From positions 1 through 64,000 of the forward strand of contig JAFZWQ010000032.1 in the NCBI GenBank assembly GCA_017617235.1: a stretch of DNA of 64,000 bases. Direction: 5' to 3'. Below the pieces are notes generated by a model, which saw only the letters and a program-made list of their open reading frames with translations, did not search any database and was not told the origin of the DNA. The translations under genes were made by a program, and so were the position numbers. Position 1 is the stretch's first letter; each line of letters opens with the position of its first letter. This DNA comes from Bacteroidaceae bacterium (lineage in GTDB: Bacteria; Bacteroidota; Bacteroidia; Bacteroidales; Bacteroidaceae). Below are positions 55,205 through 64,000 of the stretch, piece by piece.

Positions 55205-57343
55205 TTACTTTAAATAGTCATCAAAATAACGGGTAATTCGCTCATGTAGATGCACCTGGTCGCGGCCGAACATATTATGTCCATCGCCTGGATAGGTAAA
55301 GAGGTCGGGCTGGGTACCGGCATCTTCACAGGCTCGTAGGAACGAAAGGGTATGCTGGGGCACACAGGTGGGGTCGTTGTATCCGAAGATAATTTGCAAG
55401 CGTCCTTTCAGATTCTTTGCTTTATTCAGGAGGCTGCATTTTTCGTATCCTTCGGGATTCTGCTGTGGAGTATCCATATAGCGTTCGCCATACATAACTT
55501 CGTAATATTTCCAGTCGATAACAGGACCGCCGGCCACACCTACCTTGAAGGCATCGGGATAGGTGCACATGAGGCTGGTGGTCATGAAACCGCCATACGA
55601 CCATCCGTGTACCCCCATGCGGTTTGCATCGACATAGGGAAGCGACTTCAAGAACTTCACTCCTTCCATCTGGTCCTTCATCTCTTCTACACCTAACTGA
55701 CGGAAGGTTACCTGCTCGAATTCGCGTCCGCGCCATTCGCTGCCCCTGTTGTCGAGGATGAAAAGCAGATAGCCCTTTGTGGCCATATAGGCTTCCCAGC
55801 CACGAAGGCACCAATGCCAACTGGCATCGACATTGTGGGCATGAGGACCGCCATAGACATAAACGACTGTGGGATATTTCTTCGTCGGATCGAAGTCAAC
55901 AGGCTTTACCATACGATAATAGAGGTCCGTCTGACCATCTGCGGCCTTGATGCTTCCGCTGGTAATTTCGGGTATTTTGTATCCTTGTTCCTGCCAGGGA
56001 TCTTTGGCAGTAAGCAGGTTCTTTCCCTTACCCGTCTTTGTGTCATAGAGATTGATGCTTCGAGGCAACGTAGGAGCAGAATAGCGGTCGATTACCTGCT
56101 GACCATCCTCGCTCAGAGAAGCCGAATGCACTCCTTCGCCGGCACCAATGAGTGTACACTTGGGTTTCGCCAGATTCCGACTGAAGAGACAACTGGTGCG
56201 TGGGTCCATTGCATTGCTCAGATACAGCACGCACTTAGCTTTCGTATTGAAGCCCACGACTTCCTGCACCTCGAAATCGCCGTATGTAAGCTGTTCTAAT
56301 TTCCCATTATTGACATCCAGAAGATAGAGATGATTGAAGCCGTCGCGCCGACTTTGCATAATGGCTTTCGAACTGTCCCAAGGCAGGAACAGCAGACCGT
56401 TCATGGGTTCGACGTATTTATCGTGACGTTCCTGCAACAACTGTTTCCTGACCTTTCCCGTTTCCGTGTCATATGCCATCAAGCGCATATCGTTCTGGTC
56501 GCGGTTGAGTTCAAAGATGTAAAGGGTCTTCCCGTCAGGAGCCCACGAGATATTAGTATGATAGTCGTCAGGTTCACCTATCAACTCGAGCCAGTTGACG
56601 CGTCTACTCGCCACATTAAATATGCCAACCCGAACCTGGTGACTCGTCTCCCCTGCCATAGGATACTTATCCATCGTTACGGCGGCTATTCGCTGCGAGA
56701 TGTCGACCTGCGGATAACCTGCCACCATGCTTTGGTCCATACGATAGAACGCCAACTGCTGACCATCGGGACTCCAGAAGGTTCCCTTCGAGATACCAAA
56801 CTCGTCGCGATGCACGCTCTGACCATATACGATATCATTCGAATCGTCAACGCTACCATCCTGACTAACCTGCGAAGTCTGGCCTTCTTCCGTCAACACG
56901 TAAAGATTGCCTTTAACGGTATAGGCCAAATGACGGGACTTGAGATTGAAGTCCTGATTAGCAGCCCCATCGGGAATAGGCTGGCTCCATACGACATTCC
57001 CCTGCTTCCAGTCGATTTGGACACGTTTGCTGCCCGTTCGTACCTGAGCAATTGTCTTATCGCCATAGGGCAGCAGTATGTTGTGTCCGCTAAAGGCCAC
57101 TTTTTCTCCAGCAATCTCGTTGAAGCGCTCCACACTAATTAGGGAATTGCCCGTCAGCAGTTCCTTCACCTCGTCGGCAGTGGTCTCGAGTGGTGTATTT
57201 CCCCACCACGCAGTATAAAGATTCTCGGGTCGCAGATTATGCCAGTTGTTGCCGCCAGACATGACATCTTCCAGCGTCAGCGTTTTCTGTCCCATCACGA
57301 TATTGACCATCATCAGTAAAACAAAAAACAGTTTACTCCTCAT
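55205..57343 (-). CDS. dipeptidyl peptidase IV-type S9 serine peptidase
   Basis: A 712-residue exported prolyl dipeptidase from the ATG at 57343. The frame runs further upstream, but that part overlaps the methyltransferase gene, and 57343 gives a clean signal peptide ([19 protein letters not shown]). A beta-propeller domain covers about 40-470. The alpha/beta-hydrolase domain follows with the catalytic triad Ser582 (GWSYGG), Asp657 (GYNDPTCV) and His689 (GDGHNMFG). It releases X-Pro or X-Ala dipeptides from peptides in the periplasm or at the surface, a common nutrient-acquisition activity. It overlaps the methyltransferase gene by 11 bases and precedes purD by 5. Confidence 0.95.
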   Translation of the reverse strand: MRSKLFFVLLMMVNIVMGQKTLTLEDVMSGGNNWHNLRPENLYTAWWGNTPLETTADEVKELLTGNSLISVERFNEIAGEKVAFSGHNILLPYGDKTIAQVRTGSKRVQIDWKQGNVVWSQPIPDGAANQDFNLKSRHLAYTVKGNLYVLTEEGQTSQVSQDGSVDDSNDIVYGQSVHRDEFGISKGTFWSPDGQQLAFYRMDQSMVAGYPQVDISQRIAAVTMDKYPMAGETSHQVRVGIFNVASRRVNWLELIGEPDDYHTNISWAPDGKTLYIFELNRDQNDMRLMAYDTETGKVRKQLLQERHDKYVEPMNGLLFLPWDSSKAIMQSRRDGFNHLYLLDVNNGKLEQLTYGDFEVQEVVGFNTKAKCVLYLSNAMDPRTSCLFSRNLAKPKCTLIGAGEGVHSASLSEDGQQVIDRYSAPTLPRSINLYDTKTGKGKNLLTAKDPWQEQGYKIPEITSGSIKAADGQTDLYYRMVKPVDFDPTKKYPTVVYVYGGPHAHNVDASWHWCLRGWEAYMATKGYLLFILDNRGSEWRGREFEQVTFRQLGVEEMKDQMEGVKFLKSLPYVDANRMGVHGWSYGGFMTTSLMCTYPDAFKVGVAGGPVIDWKYYEVMYGERYMDTPQQNPEGYEKCSLLNKAKNLKGRLQIIFGYNDPTCVPQHTLSFLRACEDAGTQPDLFTYPGDGHNMFGRDQVHLHERITRYFDDYLK

Positions 57344-58760
57344 ATCTCCTACCCTTTCCTTTATAATTGTCACGCGATTTAAAATCCCGACCGCCTTTCT
57401 TGAATCCGCCGGACTTACGGTCGTCCCGATTGAAACGACGTGGACGTTCTTCACCGTCGAAGCGTCGAGGTCTGTCCTCACGCGGACGGCGGTTCATGCG
57501 TTTCTCAAACTCTTCGTCGCTTTCATCGAAACGTTGCTTTACAGCTCGCTTTTCCTTGAACCGACGCTTTTCAGCCATCTGCCTGCGGTCCGAGGCACTC
57601 TTAATCTGACGTCCTTCGGCACGTACATCATTGTAACGGCCCGAGAACATCTGGTATTTTCGGAGTTCGCATTCCAATGAACCGTTGTACAAGGGCACTT
57701 TCAGCGACGATTTCAGTCCAATGGCATCGAAGCATTCCTCACGATAACTGAGCACCCATGCCTCGTTATCCACAAACTGTTTCTTGAACTGCGAACCAAT
57801 CATCTTATACAGTCCCAGCAAGTCCTCGGGCTTGATACGCTCGCCATATGGAGGATTTGTGACAATGATGCTGCGTTCTGCAGGCTGCGTAAAGTCGGCA
57901 AAGTCCTGGAACTGGATGGTGATATCGCCCGTGAGTCCTGCTGACTTCACGTTATTCTCGGCAATGGCAATCGCTGCGCGATTATTGTCGTATCCATAGA
58001 CATGATGATTGAACTCGCGTTCCTGAGAATCGTCGTTATAGATTTGTTCGAACAGGTCAGCATCGAAATCGGGCCATTTCTCAAAGGCATATCCCTTGCG
58101 GAAAAGACCGGGAGCCATATTGCGGGCTATCAGGGTTGCCTCGATAGGCAAAGTGCCGCTGCCACACATGGGGTCGATAAAGTCTGTTTCTCCGCGCCAA
58201 CCCGTCATCAGTATGATACCGGCTGCCAGCACCTCGTTCAATGGTGCCTCGACTGCCTCCTGACGATAACCACGCCGATGCAGACTTTCGCCGCTGGAAT
58301 CGAGACTCAGGGTGCAATCATACTCGGCTATGTGAATGTTCAGCTGCAAATCTGGATTCGACACACGGATATTGGGACGACTACCCGTTTTCTCACGGAA
58401 TTGATCCACAATGGCATCCTTCACTTTATAAGCCACGAACTTCGAATGGCGGAACTCTGTCGAATAAACCACACTGTCCACAGCAAAGGTGGTGTCGTTG
58501 CTCAAATATTGCGTCCAGTCGATTGCCTTCACAGCCTCGTACACCTCGTCTGCCGACGTTGCACGGAAATGCTTGATAGGTTTCAGTACACGAATGGCTG
58601 TGCGCAGACAAAAATTACTCTTGTACAGCAATTCCTTGTCACCCGTATAGGATACCATGCGGCGGCCTATTTGGATATTGTTGGCACCCAGCGCTGTCAG
58701 TTCTTCCGCCAAAACCTGCTCCAGACCTTGGAACGTCTTGGCTATTATCTCAAATTCCAT
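57333..58760 (-). CDS. THUMP-domain RNA methyltransferase with basic C-terminal tail
   Basis: A 475-residue SAM-dependent methyltransferase of the RlmL/YpsC type. The N-terminal THUMP RNA-binding domain (about 1-165) has KTFQGLEQVLAEELTALGA and STEFRHSKFVAYKVKDAI. The catalytic domain has DPMCGSGTLPIEA-type motif FIDPMCGSGTLPIEATLIA, and NPPYGERIKPEDLLGLY (NPPY, about residue 300). It probably methylates guanine N2 in 23S rRNA. The C-terminal ~90 residues are an Arg/Lys/Gly-rich disordered tail (FDGEERPRRFNRDDRKSGGF) like those on DEAD-box helicases; this is longer than in most relatives. It lies 40 bases after cysE. Confidence 0.94.
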   Translation of the reverse strand: MEFEIIAKTFQGLEQVLAEELTALGANNIQIGRRMVSYTGDKELLYKSNFCLRTAIRVLKPIKHFRATSADEVYEAVKAIDWTQYLSNDTTFAVDSVVYSTEFRHSKFVAYKVKDAIVDQFREKTGSRPNIRVSNPDLQLNIHIAEYDCTLSLDSSGESLHRRGYRQEAVEAPLNEVLAAGIILMTGWRGETDFIDPMCGSGTLPIEATLIARNMAPGLFRKGYAFEKWPDFDADLFEQIYNDDSQEREFNHHVYGYDNNRAAIAIAENNVKSAGLTGDITIQFQDFADFTQPAERSIIVTNPPYGERIKPEDLLGLYKMIGSQFKKQFVDNEAWVLSYREECFDAIGLKSSLKVPLYNGSLECELRKYQMFSGRYNDVRAEGRQIKSASDRRQMAEKRRFKEKRAVKQRFDESDEEFEKRMNRRPREDRPRRFDGEERPRRFNRDDRKSGGFKKGGRDFKSRDNYKGKGRRYEE

Positions 58761-58800
58761 ATTTAAAATATCTGTTTTCTATTATCTACTTGTCACAATC

Positions 58801-59727
58801 CTACAACCCGCCAAAGTCTTCGGGACGTACATCGTAACTTTTTCGTTTCTTGGCCTGTACCAACTGTTCCCCGGGTTTCGTGCTCTCTGTAACCCAAAGG
58901 TTACCACCGATAACCGTCCCGTGTCCAATGGTTATGCGTCCCAGAATGGTTGCGTTACTGTAGACAATAACATCGTCCTCCAGTATCGGATGGCGAGGTA
59001 TGCCCTTTATGGGATTACCCTTTTCGTCGAGCGGGAAGCTTTTGGCACCCAAGGTTACGCCTTGATACAGTTTCACGTAATTGCCGATAATGCAGGTGGC
59101 ACCAATCACTACACCCGTTCCATGATCTATCGTAAAGTGGTGACCAATCTTTGCCTCAGGGTGAATATCAATACCCGTCTCGCTGTGCGCCATTTCCGTA
59201 ATGATACGGGGAATGAGGGGGACACCCAAAAGCATCAGCTCGTGGGCTATACGATAATTGGATATTGCTTTGATAACGGGATAGCAACTGATAATCTCGG
59301 CACGACTTGTAGCTGCGGGGTCTCCATTATAGGCAGCCTCAATGTCTGTCGACAAGATGCGCCGCAATTCGGGCAATTTGGCAACGAACTCGGCAGCCAG
59401 GTTCTGACCCTTTTCCATAGGACATACAGGTTCGTCCTTTCCCTGCACAAAACACAACCCAGCCATAATCTGCTCAGACAGCAACTGATAGAGTCGTTCC
59501 ACATCGACACCGATGTGAAACTTCAACGTCTGACTGTTCAGATTGGAATTACCATAAAAACCGGGAAAAAGAATGGCACGGCACAACTCAATGATTTCCT
59601 GCAAGGCAGGGCCTGAGGGCAATGGTGCACCGTCGCGATGCTCGTGAAACATACCTCCCATGGAATCGATTTCCGACAATTCCGCTATTGTTTTCTCGAG
59701 CAAATGGTTTAGGTCCTTAACACCCAT
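58801..59727 (-). CDS. cysE: serine O-acetyltransferase
   Basis: A 308-residue enzyme that acetylates serine with acetyl-CoA, the first step of cysteine synthesis. The N-terminal helical part is long (1-160), as in Bacteroidota and EpsC-like forms. The left-handed beta-helix hexapeptide region starts at about 190 with GIDIHPEAKIGHHFTIDHGT (catalytic His pair), then GVVIGATCIIGNYVKLYQGV and HPILEDDVIVYSNATILGRI. The C-terminal tail is short and Lys-rich, ending FGGL. It starts the long minus-strand run that ends with queG. A -7 box lies about 40 bases upstream. Confidence 0.95.
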   Translation of the reverse strand: MGVKDLNHLLEKTIAELSEIDSMGGMFHEHRDGAPLPSGPALQEIIELCRAILFPGFYGNSNLNSQTLKFHIGVDVERLYQLLSEQIMAGLCFVQGKDEPVCPMEKGQNLAAEFVAKLPELRRILSTDIEAAYNGDPAATSRAEIISCYPVIKAISNYRIAHELMLLGVPLIPRIITEMAHSETGIDIHPEAKIGHHFTIDHGTGVVIGATCIIGNYVKLYQGVTLGAKSFPLDEKGNPIKGIPRHPILEDDVIVYSNATILGRITIGHGTVIGGNLWVTESTKPGEQLVQAKKRKSYDVRPEDFGGL

Positions 59728-59765
59728 GACTTATTTGTCTGTTCAATATATATACTTAACGGGCA

Positions 59766-59773
59766 CAAAGATA
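59766..59773 (-). promoter_or_regulatory. cysE promoter (-7 box)
   Basis: TATCTTTG on the minus strand, 38 bases before the cysE ATG. No clear -33 TTTG is seen. Confidence 0.55.
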
Positions 59774-59819
59774 CGAAATAAAATTGAGACCATACCTTGT
59801 TTTATGCACATTTTTCATA

Positions 59820-59858
59820 TAAAAGAAAAAGGAGAACCCCTTGTGCGGGCTCTCCTTA
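59820..59858 (-). terminator. terminator of the LRR protein gene
   Basis: On the minus strand AAGGAGA, GC-rich inner stem (GCCCGC ... GGGGT), TCTCCTT, then TTTCTTTT. It lies 22 bases past the stop. Confidence 0.82.
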
Positions 59859-59879
59859 TCTCATTATGGAATAGTCTTA

Positions 59880-62800
59880 TTACCTAACAAACAATTTACG
59901 GGAAGTGCCGTTGGTATAGCGAATGATATTTACACCACGCTGCATTCTGGAAATGCGTCGTCCATTCAAATCGTAAATTGCATCCACATTCTCTATGGTC
60001 AGATTATTGTCAATCGAATTGATTCCGTCGGTATCGTCACCCATAGCCACGATGCGTGCAAAGCGTCCCCAAACAGCATCACTCTGATAGAGGTCGACAG
60101 ATTCTGCTGGAACATGCAATGTAGCCTTAACAATTGAAGAATCAAAGACATTGTTTACAGCAGGAGCCTCAACGGCAAAGCAATATACATCCTGCAAACT
60201 AACACATCCCTCAAAGGCAAGTTCGCCGATGGCCGATACGGACCTCGGAAGTGAAAGCGTCGTTGCCGACGAACATCCTCCGAAGGCATGATAGCCGATA
60301 GATGAAATGCCATCGGGAACATCGATAGAAGTAAGGGCTGTGCAATAGCAGAACGATCCATTTCCCAGCGAGTCAACACTCTCGGGTATCTCCACCGTCT
60401 TCAGGCCATTGCAATAGGCAAACGCATAGTCTCCAATCTTTGTTACCGTATTGGCTATCGAGACAGACGTCATTGCCTCGAAGCCACAGAATGCATAATC
60501 CTCGATAGTCGTCACTCCATCGGGAATCACCAAATCTGTTATCTCTTCGTCGGCAATGTACAGGCGGTGAACCAGCGACAGCGGATTAGCAGATGCATTA
60601 CCGAACTTTGTGGCACACAAACTGGCAAGATTTGCGAATTCGGCCTTTCCTATAGCACTGCATCCATAGAAAGCATTCTCATCCACGCTTACTATGCTAG
60701 CAGGCAAAGCAATAGCCGTAAGTGCAGTACAACTATAGAACGCATTCTTTCCAATAGCCGTCAAGCCTGTACCTAACTTCACCGATTGCAATTTAGAGCA
60801 TTCGCTGAACGTGGCCTGACCAATGGTCTTCAAACTGTTGGGAAGCGTAACGGCAGTAAGGTTTCCACAACCACGGAATGCGTAATCGCCCAGAGCCGTT
60901 ATACCTTCTGCTATCTGTAGACTGGTGAGACCCGAACATGCATTGAATGCATACTTTTCTACAGATACGGCAGTTGCTGGAATCGACAAGGAAGTAAGTG
61001 CGGTACAACCTTCGAATGCATAAGTACCAATGGTGGAAGTTCCAGCACCCAAAGTCAGCATCGACAATTTATCGCAATTTGCAAATGCATGGTCGCCTAC
61101 AACAGCAGCAGAAGTATTCAACACATTCAGAGCTGTGCAACCATAGAATGCCTTTGCCCCCATCGATGTCACAGAGGCAGGAATGGTAACATTCGACAGC
61201 TTCGTGCAACCCGAGAATGACTTATCTCCTATCGAAGCTAGTGCGTTGCCAAGATTCAGATTCGTCAGCGCAGTACATGCTGCAAATGAAGACTCGCCCA
61301 ACTTGGCAGCAGCATTATTAAAGGTTACACTGGCCAAACTCTCGCAACCGTAGAAGGCTGCAGTTCCAATACTTGTCACCGTACTAGGAATAGTCACACT
61401 CTCCAGTTTTGTGCAGCCGCGGAAAACATAGTTTCCAATGGTGGCAACACCTTCCTGAATAGAAATAGTCTTCAAATTCGGACAAACAGCAAAGGCCGAA
61501 TTTCCGACACTCTTTGCCGAGAAAGCGATGGTAGTGAGTGCTTCGCAATTCGAGAAAGCCATAGCGCCAATGGTTGCCAATGAACTGGGCAACGTCACAT
61601 TAGCCAGTTTCGAGCAGGCAAAGAAGGCGCCATCTCCTACCGCAGACAGACCTTCACCCAAGGTTACCGTTGCCAACTGGTCACAACCATTGAACACATA
61701 ATCGCCCAACTTTGCCGTACCGGGAATAGTAATTGCAGGAAGTGACTTACAGCCATCGAATGCATAGTTGCCAATTTCAGTAATGGCATTACCCAGGTTC
61801 ACGTTCTTCAAAGCCGAACAGTCTTTGAAAACGCCCTTGCCAATCTTTGCAGCACCATTATCTATAGTCAGGGTTTCCAGTTTCGTGTTTCTGACAAAGG
61901 CAGAGTCGTTCACCGCCGTCAGCTTATTTGGCAAGGCAATTGCAGTAAGGCTTGAACAATTTTTGAAAGCCGCCTTGTCTACCGTTGTCACAGTAGTAGG
62001 AACGGTAATAGTAGCCAGGCTGGTGCAACCCTCGAACATCGAAGAACTCAAAGCCTCTACACCTTCAGCCATAACCATGTTCTTCAGCGACGTGCAGCCT
62101 TTAAACAGGGAAGATCCCGGCTTTGCAACACCAGGGAGGGTTGCAGAAACAAGACTCGTGCACTCGGCAAATGCCTCGTCATTTACTTTTGTTACCAAAT
62201 CGGGAATCGTAACAGCTGTCAAATTGCTACACCCCTTGAATGCGCTCTTATCAATAGTTGTCAGTGCATCGTCCAAGGTCAGTGTCTTCAGGCTACTGCA
62301 ACCTTCAAAAGCAGATTCATTCAGTTTCGATATTTTGGTACCCAGTGCCACGCTCTCCAGGCTTGTGCAGCCCGAAAAGGCTTGTTTTCCGATTTCGCTC
62401 ACTTTTTCAGTAAATGTCAAGGTCTTCATCCCCTTACAATTAATGAACGTACTGGCATTGATTTTAGAAACGCCAACAGGGATATTTACAGTTGGCAATG
62501 CCTCGCAATTGGCAAAAGCAGATTCGCCCAACGTACTCAACGATGCAGGAATCTCTGCCGATGCCAGAGCCGTACAATCTTTGAATGCATTCTTATCAAT
62601 TTTTGTAACGGTGCTGGGGATGTTAATCGATGCCAAGACGCTGCAACCCAAGAAGGCGGCTTCATTAATGGCCGTCACAGTCTCGGGCAGAACAGCACCA
62701 CGCATCATGGCGCATCCGTTGAATGCATTCTTGGGAATTGTTGCTACTGTTCCTTTTATCTCTATCTTCGTCAGGCTCGAACACTTCTGACATGCACCTT

Positions 62801-63386
62801 CCGCAATCGTTTCAAGCGTTGTCGGCAAAGTGAGCGTACGTAACTCGATATCGCCATTGAAAGCATTTTTACCAATCGTGGTCACACCCTCGGGCACTTC
62901 GATACGGGTAATTGCTACACAATTCGAAAATGCGCCTTCACCAATTGACGTCAGGGTAGCAGGAAGGCTTAACACTTTCAGCTTCTTACAATCCAGACAA
63001 GTATTCTTGGGCATTGCAGTTACACCAGCGGGAATAAACAGAGAATCCAATGTCGAACAACCATTAAACGCGCCCTCGTTAATCGTGGTGAGTGTGGCAG
63101 GAAGAGTGACTTTTTTCAAGTTTGTACATGCCTGAAAAGCATTCTTGCCAATGGTTGTAACGGTATAGGTCGTCGTCACCTCGGTCTCCGGATTCGTGTA
63201 GCTTACCGTGTTCGGAATAACAATTTCGCCCGAATATTTAGGCGATTTCTTGGCAACAACGGTGGCAGTTGTCTCCACAACGGTGTAGGTGATATTGTTC
63301 ACCACAATGGTATCCGCCTTGGCAGCCATAGCCTGATTGCCGAAGGCAGACACAAGGATGGACATCAAAAGTAAAACTTTTCTCAT
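59880..63386 (-). CDS. giant BspA-type leucine-rich-repeat surface protein
   Basis: About 1168 residues from the ATG at 63386. The frame continues to 63467, but 63386 gives the signal peptide MRKVLLLMSILVSAFGNQAM (plus AA). Roughly 40 LRR_5 (treponemal/BspA) repeats of 23 residues fill about residues 65-1075. Each follows the pattern I.(K/N)xAF.GC..L..(V/I).(I/L)P..(V/L).. (for example IGKNAFNGDIELRTLTLPTT). The C-terminus (YDLNGRRISRMQRGVNIIRY) is a T9SS-like sorting tail. BspA proteins of oral and gut Bacteroidota bind fibronectin, fibrinogen and host cells and mediate coaggregation, so adhesion is the likely role. It is a single gene with its own terminator; no standard promoter is visible upstream. 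Confidence 0.94.
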   Translation of the reverse strand: MRKVLLLMSILVSAFGNQAMAAKADTIVVNNITYTVVETTATVVAKKSPKYSGEIVIPNTVSYTNPETEVTTTYTVTTIGKNAFQACTNLKKVTLPATLTTINEGAFNGCSTLDSLFIPAGVTAMPKNTCLDCKKLKVLSLPATLTSIGEGAFSNCVAITRIEVPEGVTTIGKNAFNGDIELRTLTLPTTLETIAEGACQKCSSLTKIEIKGTVATIPKNAFNGCAMMRGAVLPETVTAINEAAFLGCSVLASINIPSTVTKIDKNAFKDCTALASAEIPASLSTLGESAFANCEALPTVNIPVGVSKINASTFINCKGMKTLTFTEKVSEIGKQAFSGCTSLESVALGTKISKLNESAFEGCSSLKTLTLDDALTTIDKSAFKGCSNLTAVTIPDLVTKVNDEAFAECTSLVSATLPGVAKPGSSLFKGCTSLKNMVMAEGVEALSSSMFEGCTSLATITVPTTVTTVDKAAFKNCSSLTAIALPNKLTAVNDSAFVRNTKLETLTIDNGAAKIGKGVFKDCSALKNVNLGNAITEIGNYAFDGCKSLPAITIPGTAKLGDYVFNGCDQLATVTLGEGLSAVGDGAFFACSKLANVTLPSSLATIGAMAFSNCEALTTIAFSAKSVGNSAFAVCPNLKTISIQEGVATIGNYVFRGCTKLESVTIPSTVTSIGTAAFYGCESLASVTFNNAAAKLGESSFAACTALTNLNLGNALASIGDKSFSGCTKLSNVTIPASVTSMGAKAFYGCTALNVLNTSAAVVGDHAFANCDKLSMLTLGAGTSTIGTYAFEGCTALTSLSIPATAVSVEKYAFNACSGLTSLQIAEGITALGDYAFRGCGNLTAVTLPNSLKTIGQATFSECSKLQSVKLGTGLTAIGKNAFYSCTALTAIALPASIVSVDENAFYGCSAIGKAEFANLASLCATKFGNASANPLSLVHRLYIADEEITDLVIPDGVTTIEDYAFCGFEAMTSVSIANTVTKIGDYAFAYCNGLKTVEIPESVDSLGNGSFCYCTALTSIDVPDGISSIGYHAFGGCSSATTLSLPRSVSAIGELAFEGCVSLQDVYCFAVEAPAVNNVFDSSIVKATLHVPAESVDLYQSDAVWGRFARIVAMGDDTDGINSIDNNLTIENVDAIYDLNGRRISRMQRGVNIIRYTNGTSRKLFVR

Positions 63387-63492
63387 ATCGGTATTAAATT
63401 TTATCATTTCAATACAAAAAGGCACATAAATCGAGGTAAAATTACAAAAAATAAACATATCTCCCAAACAAAACCGTTGGAAAATACAACTT

Positions 63493-64000
63493 TTACAAAT
63501 AAGGATTCGTCCGTCGCTCGTCTCCTACCGTTGTCGAGGGACCATGTCCGGGATAAACGACCACATCGTCGGGCAGCACCATCACCCGTGTTCGGATAGC
63601 ATGCATCTCCTGCTCAATATCTCCGCCCGGAAAGTCTGCCCGTCCCACACTTCCCATGAAAAGCGTATCGCCGCTGAACAGCACCTTATCTGCCGAGTGA
63701 TAGAACATCAAGCCACCGGGGGTATGACCTGGAGTATGAATGACGCGCAAGGTGGTTTGCCCAAAGGGGACTTCCTCTTCGTCCTCGAGATAACGCTGCA
63801 CGGGAACCAACGTTACGGGCATATCAGATTGAAACAAGGAGTGCACCATATCCGGAGCATCATCGTAAATCGCCTGCTCCAGTCGATGGCACAAGGGCTT
63901 CAACCCATATCGACGATACAGGAAGGGCAAACCCATAACATGATCGAAATGCATGTGCGTCTGCAATGCCAATCGGGGTTGAAGGTGGCTTTCCTCGATA
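63493..64000 (-). CDS. metallo-beta-lactamase-fold hydrolase, N-terminus beyond window
   Basis: At least 167 residues; the frame is open to the window edge, so the start is missing. The zinc motif is THMHFDHVMGL, preceded in frame by residues typical of the strand before it. The other ligands lie in IHTPGHTPGGLMFY, LFSGDTLFMGSVGRADFPGG (second Asp) and VVYPGHGPSTTVGDER. These are features of the glyoxalase II-like YcbL/GloB group acting on thioesters, probably cytoplasmic. It is followed by a short gap and the LRR gene. The exact substrate cannot be told from this part. Confidence 0.93.
   Translation of the reverse strand, partial: IEESHLQPRLALQTHMHFDHVMGLPFLYRRYGLKPLCHRLEQAIYDDAPDMVHSLFQSDMPVTLVPVQRYLEDEEEVPFGQTTLRVIHTPGHTPGGLMFYHSADKVLFSGDTLFMGSVGRADFPGGDIEQEMHAIRTRVMVLPDDVVVYPGHGPSTTVGDERRTNPYL

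Noticed and set aside
57344..57481. Upstream extension of the dipeptidyl peptidase frame
   Set aside because: It lies inside the methyltransferase coding region and would bury the signal peptide; the ATG at 57343 is a far better start.

Overview
The window is a chromosomal segment of a Bacteroidota bacterium, most likely Prevotella or a close relative. The evidence is: promoters of the TAnnTTTG type with a TTTG-like -33 box and no clear Shine-Dalgarno sequences; a SusC/SusD pair; a BspA-type leucine-rich-repeat surface protein; several secreted proteins ending in type IX secretion (T9SS) style tails; and an ilv operon that contains an acyl-ACP thioesterase. No phage, transposase, integrase, rRNA or CRISPR array is visible. 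Nearly all the coding content is conserved core or envelope biology.

Layout. 1-300: tRNA operon (partial Tyr, Arg-ACG, Val-TAC) on the minus strand. 318-683: small exported protein. 1084-3847: rpsA and ribonuclease Z. 3939-7302: a plus-strand run of a tiny T9SS-tail protein, an L,D-transpeptidase lipoprotein, an ECF sigma factor, a single-span putative anti-sigma protein and a Spy/CpxP-like periplasmic protein, which looks like an envelope-maintenance and stress unit. 7422-11012: mazG and valS, divergent. 11559-20787: minus-strand SusC/SusD nutrient-uptake operon carrying a zinc metallohydrolase lipoprotein, a DUF4302-like lipoprotein and a secreted protein, with no glycoside hydrolase. 21110-27896: minus-strand operon of a DUF4105 membrane protein, an alkaline-phosphatase-superfamily protein, secA and a small acidic protein. 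28384-34804: plus-strand coaX, outer-membrane beta-barrel, lptC, CNNM/CorC-type protein and PpiD/SurA-type foldase, an envelope-biogenesis cluster. 35073-41052: two secreted proteins that share a duplicated upstream region. 41279-47538: minus-strand branched-chain amino acid genes ilvD, then ilvB-ilvN-thioesterase-ilvC. 47773-59727: long minus-strand run of cysE, RNA methyltransferase, dipeptidyl peptidase, purD, membrane protein, DUF2723 protein, polysaccharide deacetylase and queG. 59880-63386: giant LRR protein. 63493-64000: partial metallo-beta-lactamase-fold hydrolase.

The most unusual content is in the gaps. Three long intergenic regions (11013-11558, 27897-28383, 36258-36951) carry what looks like one composite element: a GC-rich palindromic module, conserved between copies with structure-preserving substitutions, next to an AT-rich core flanked by inverted arms. 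The arms are perfect inverted repeats within each locus but differ completely in sequence between loci. Related pieces lie at 41067-41154 (arms only) and 47666-47757 (palindromes plus 23-bp direct repeats). I do not recognise this family. Its orientation is consistent at all three full loci. Other notable points are a PurD fused to a helicase-associated-like N-terminal domain, a duplicated 3' end of ilvD between ilvD and ilvB, and a homologous ~130-bp promoter region in front of two unrelated secreted proteins.
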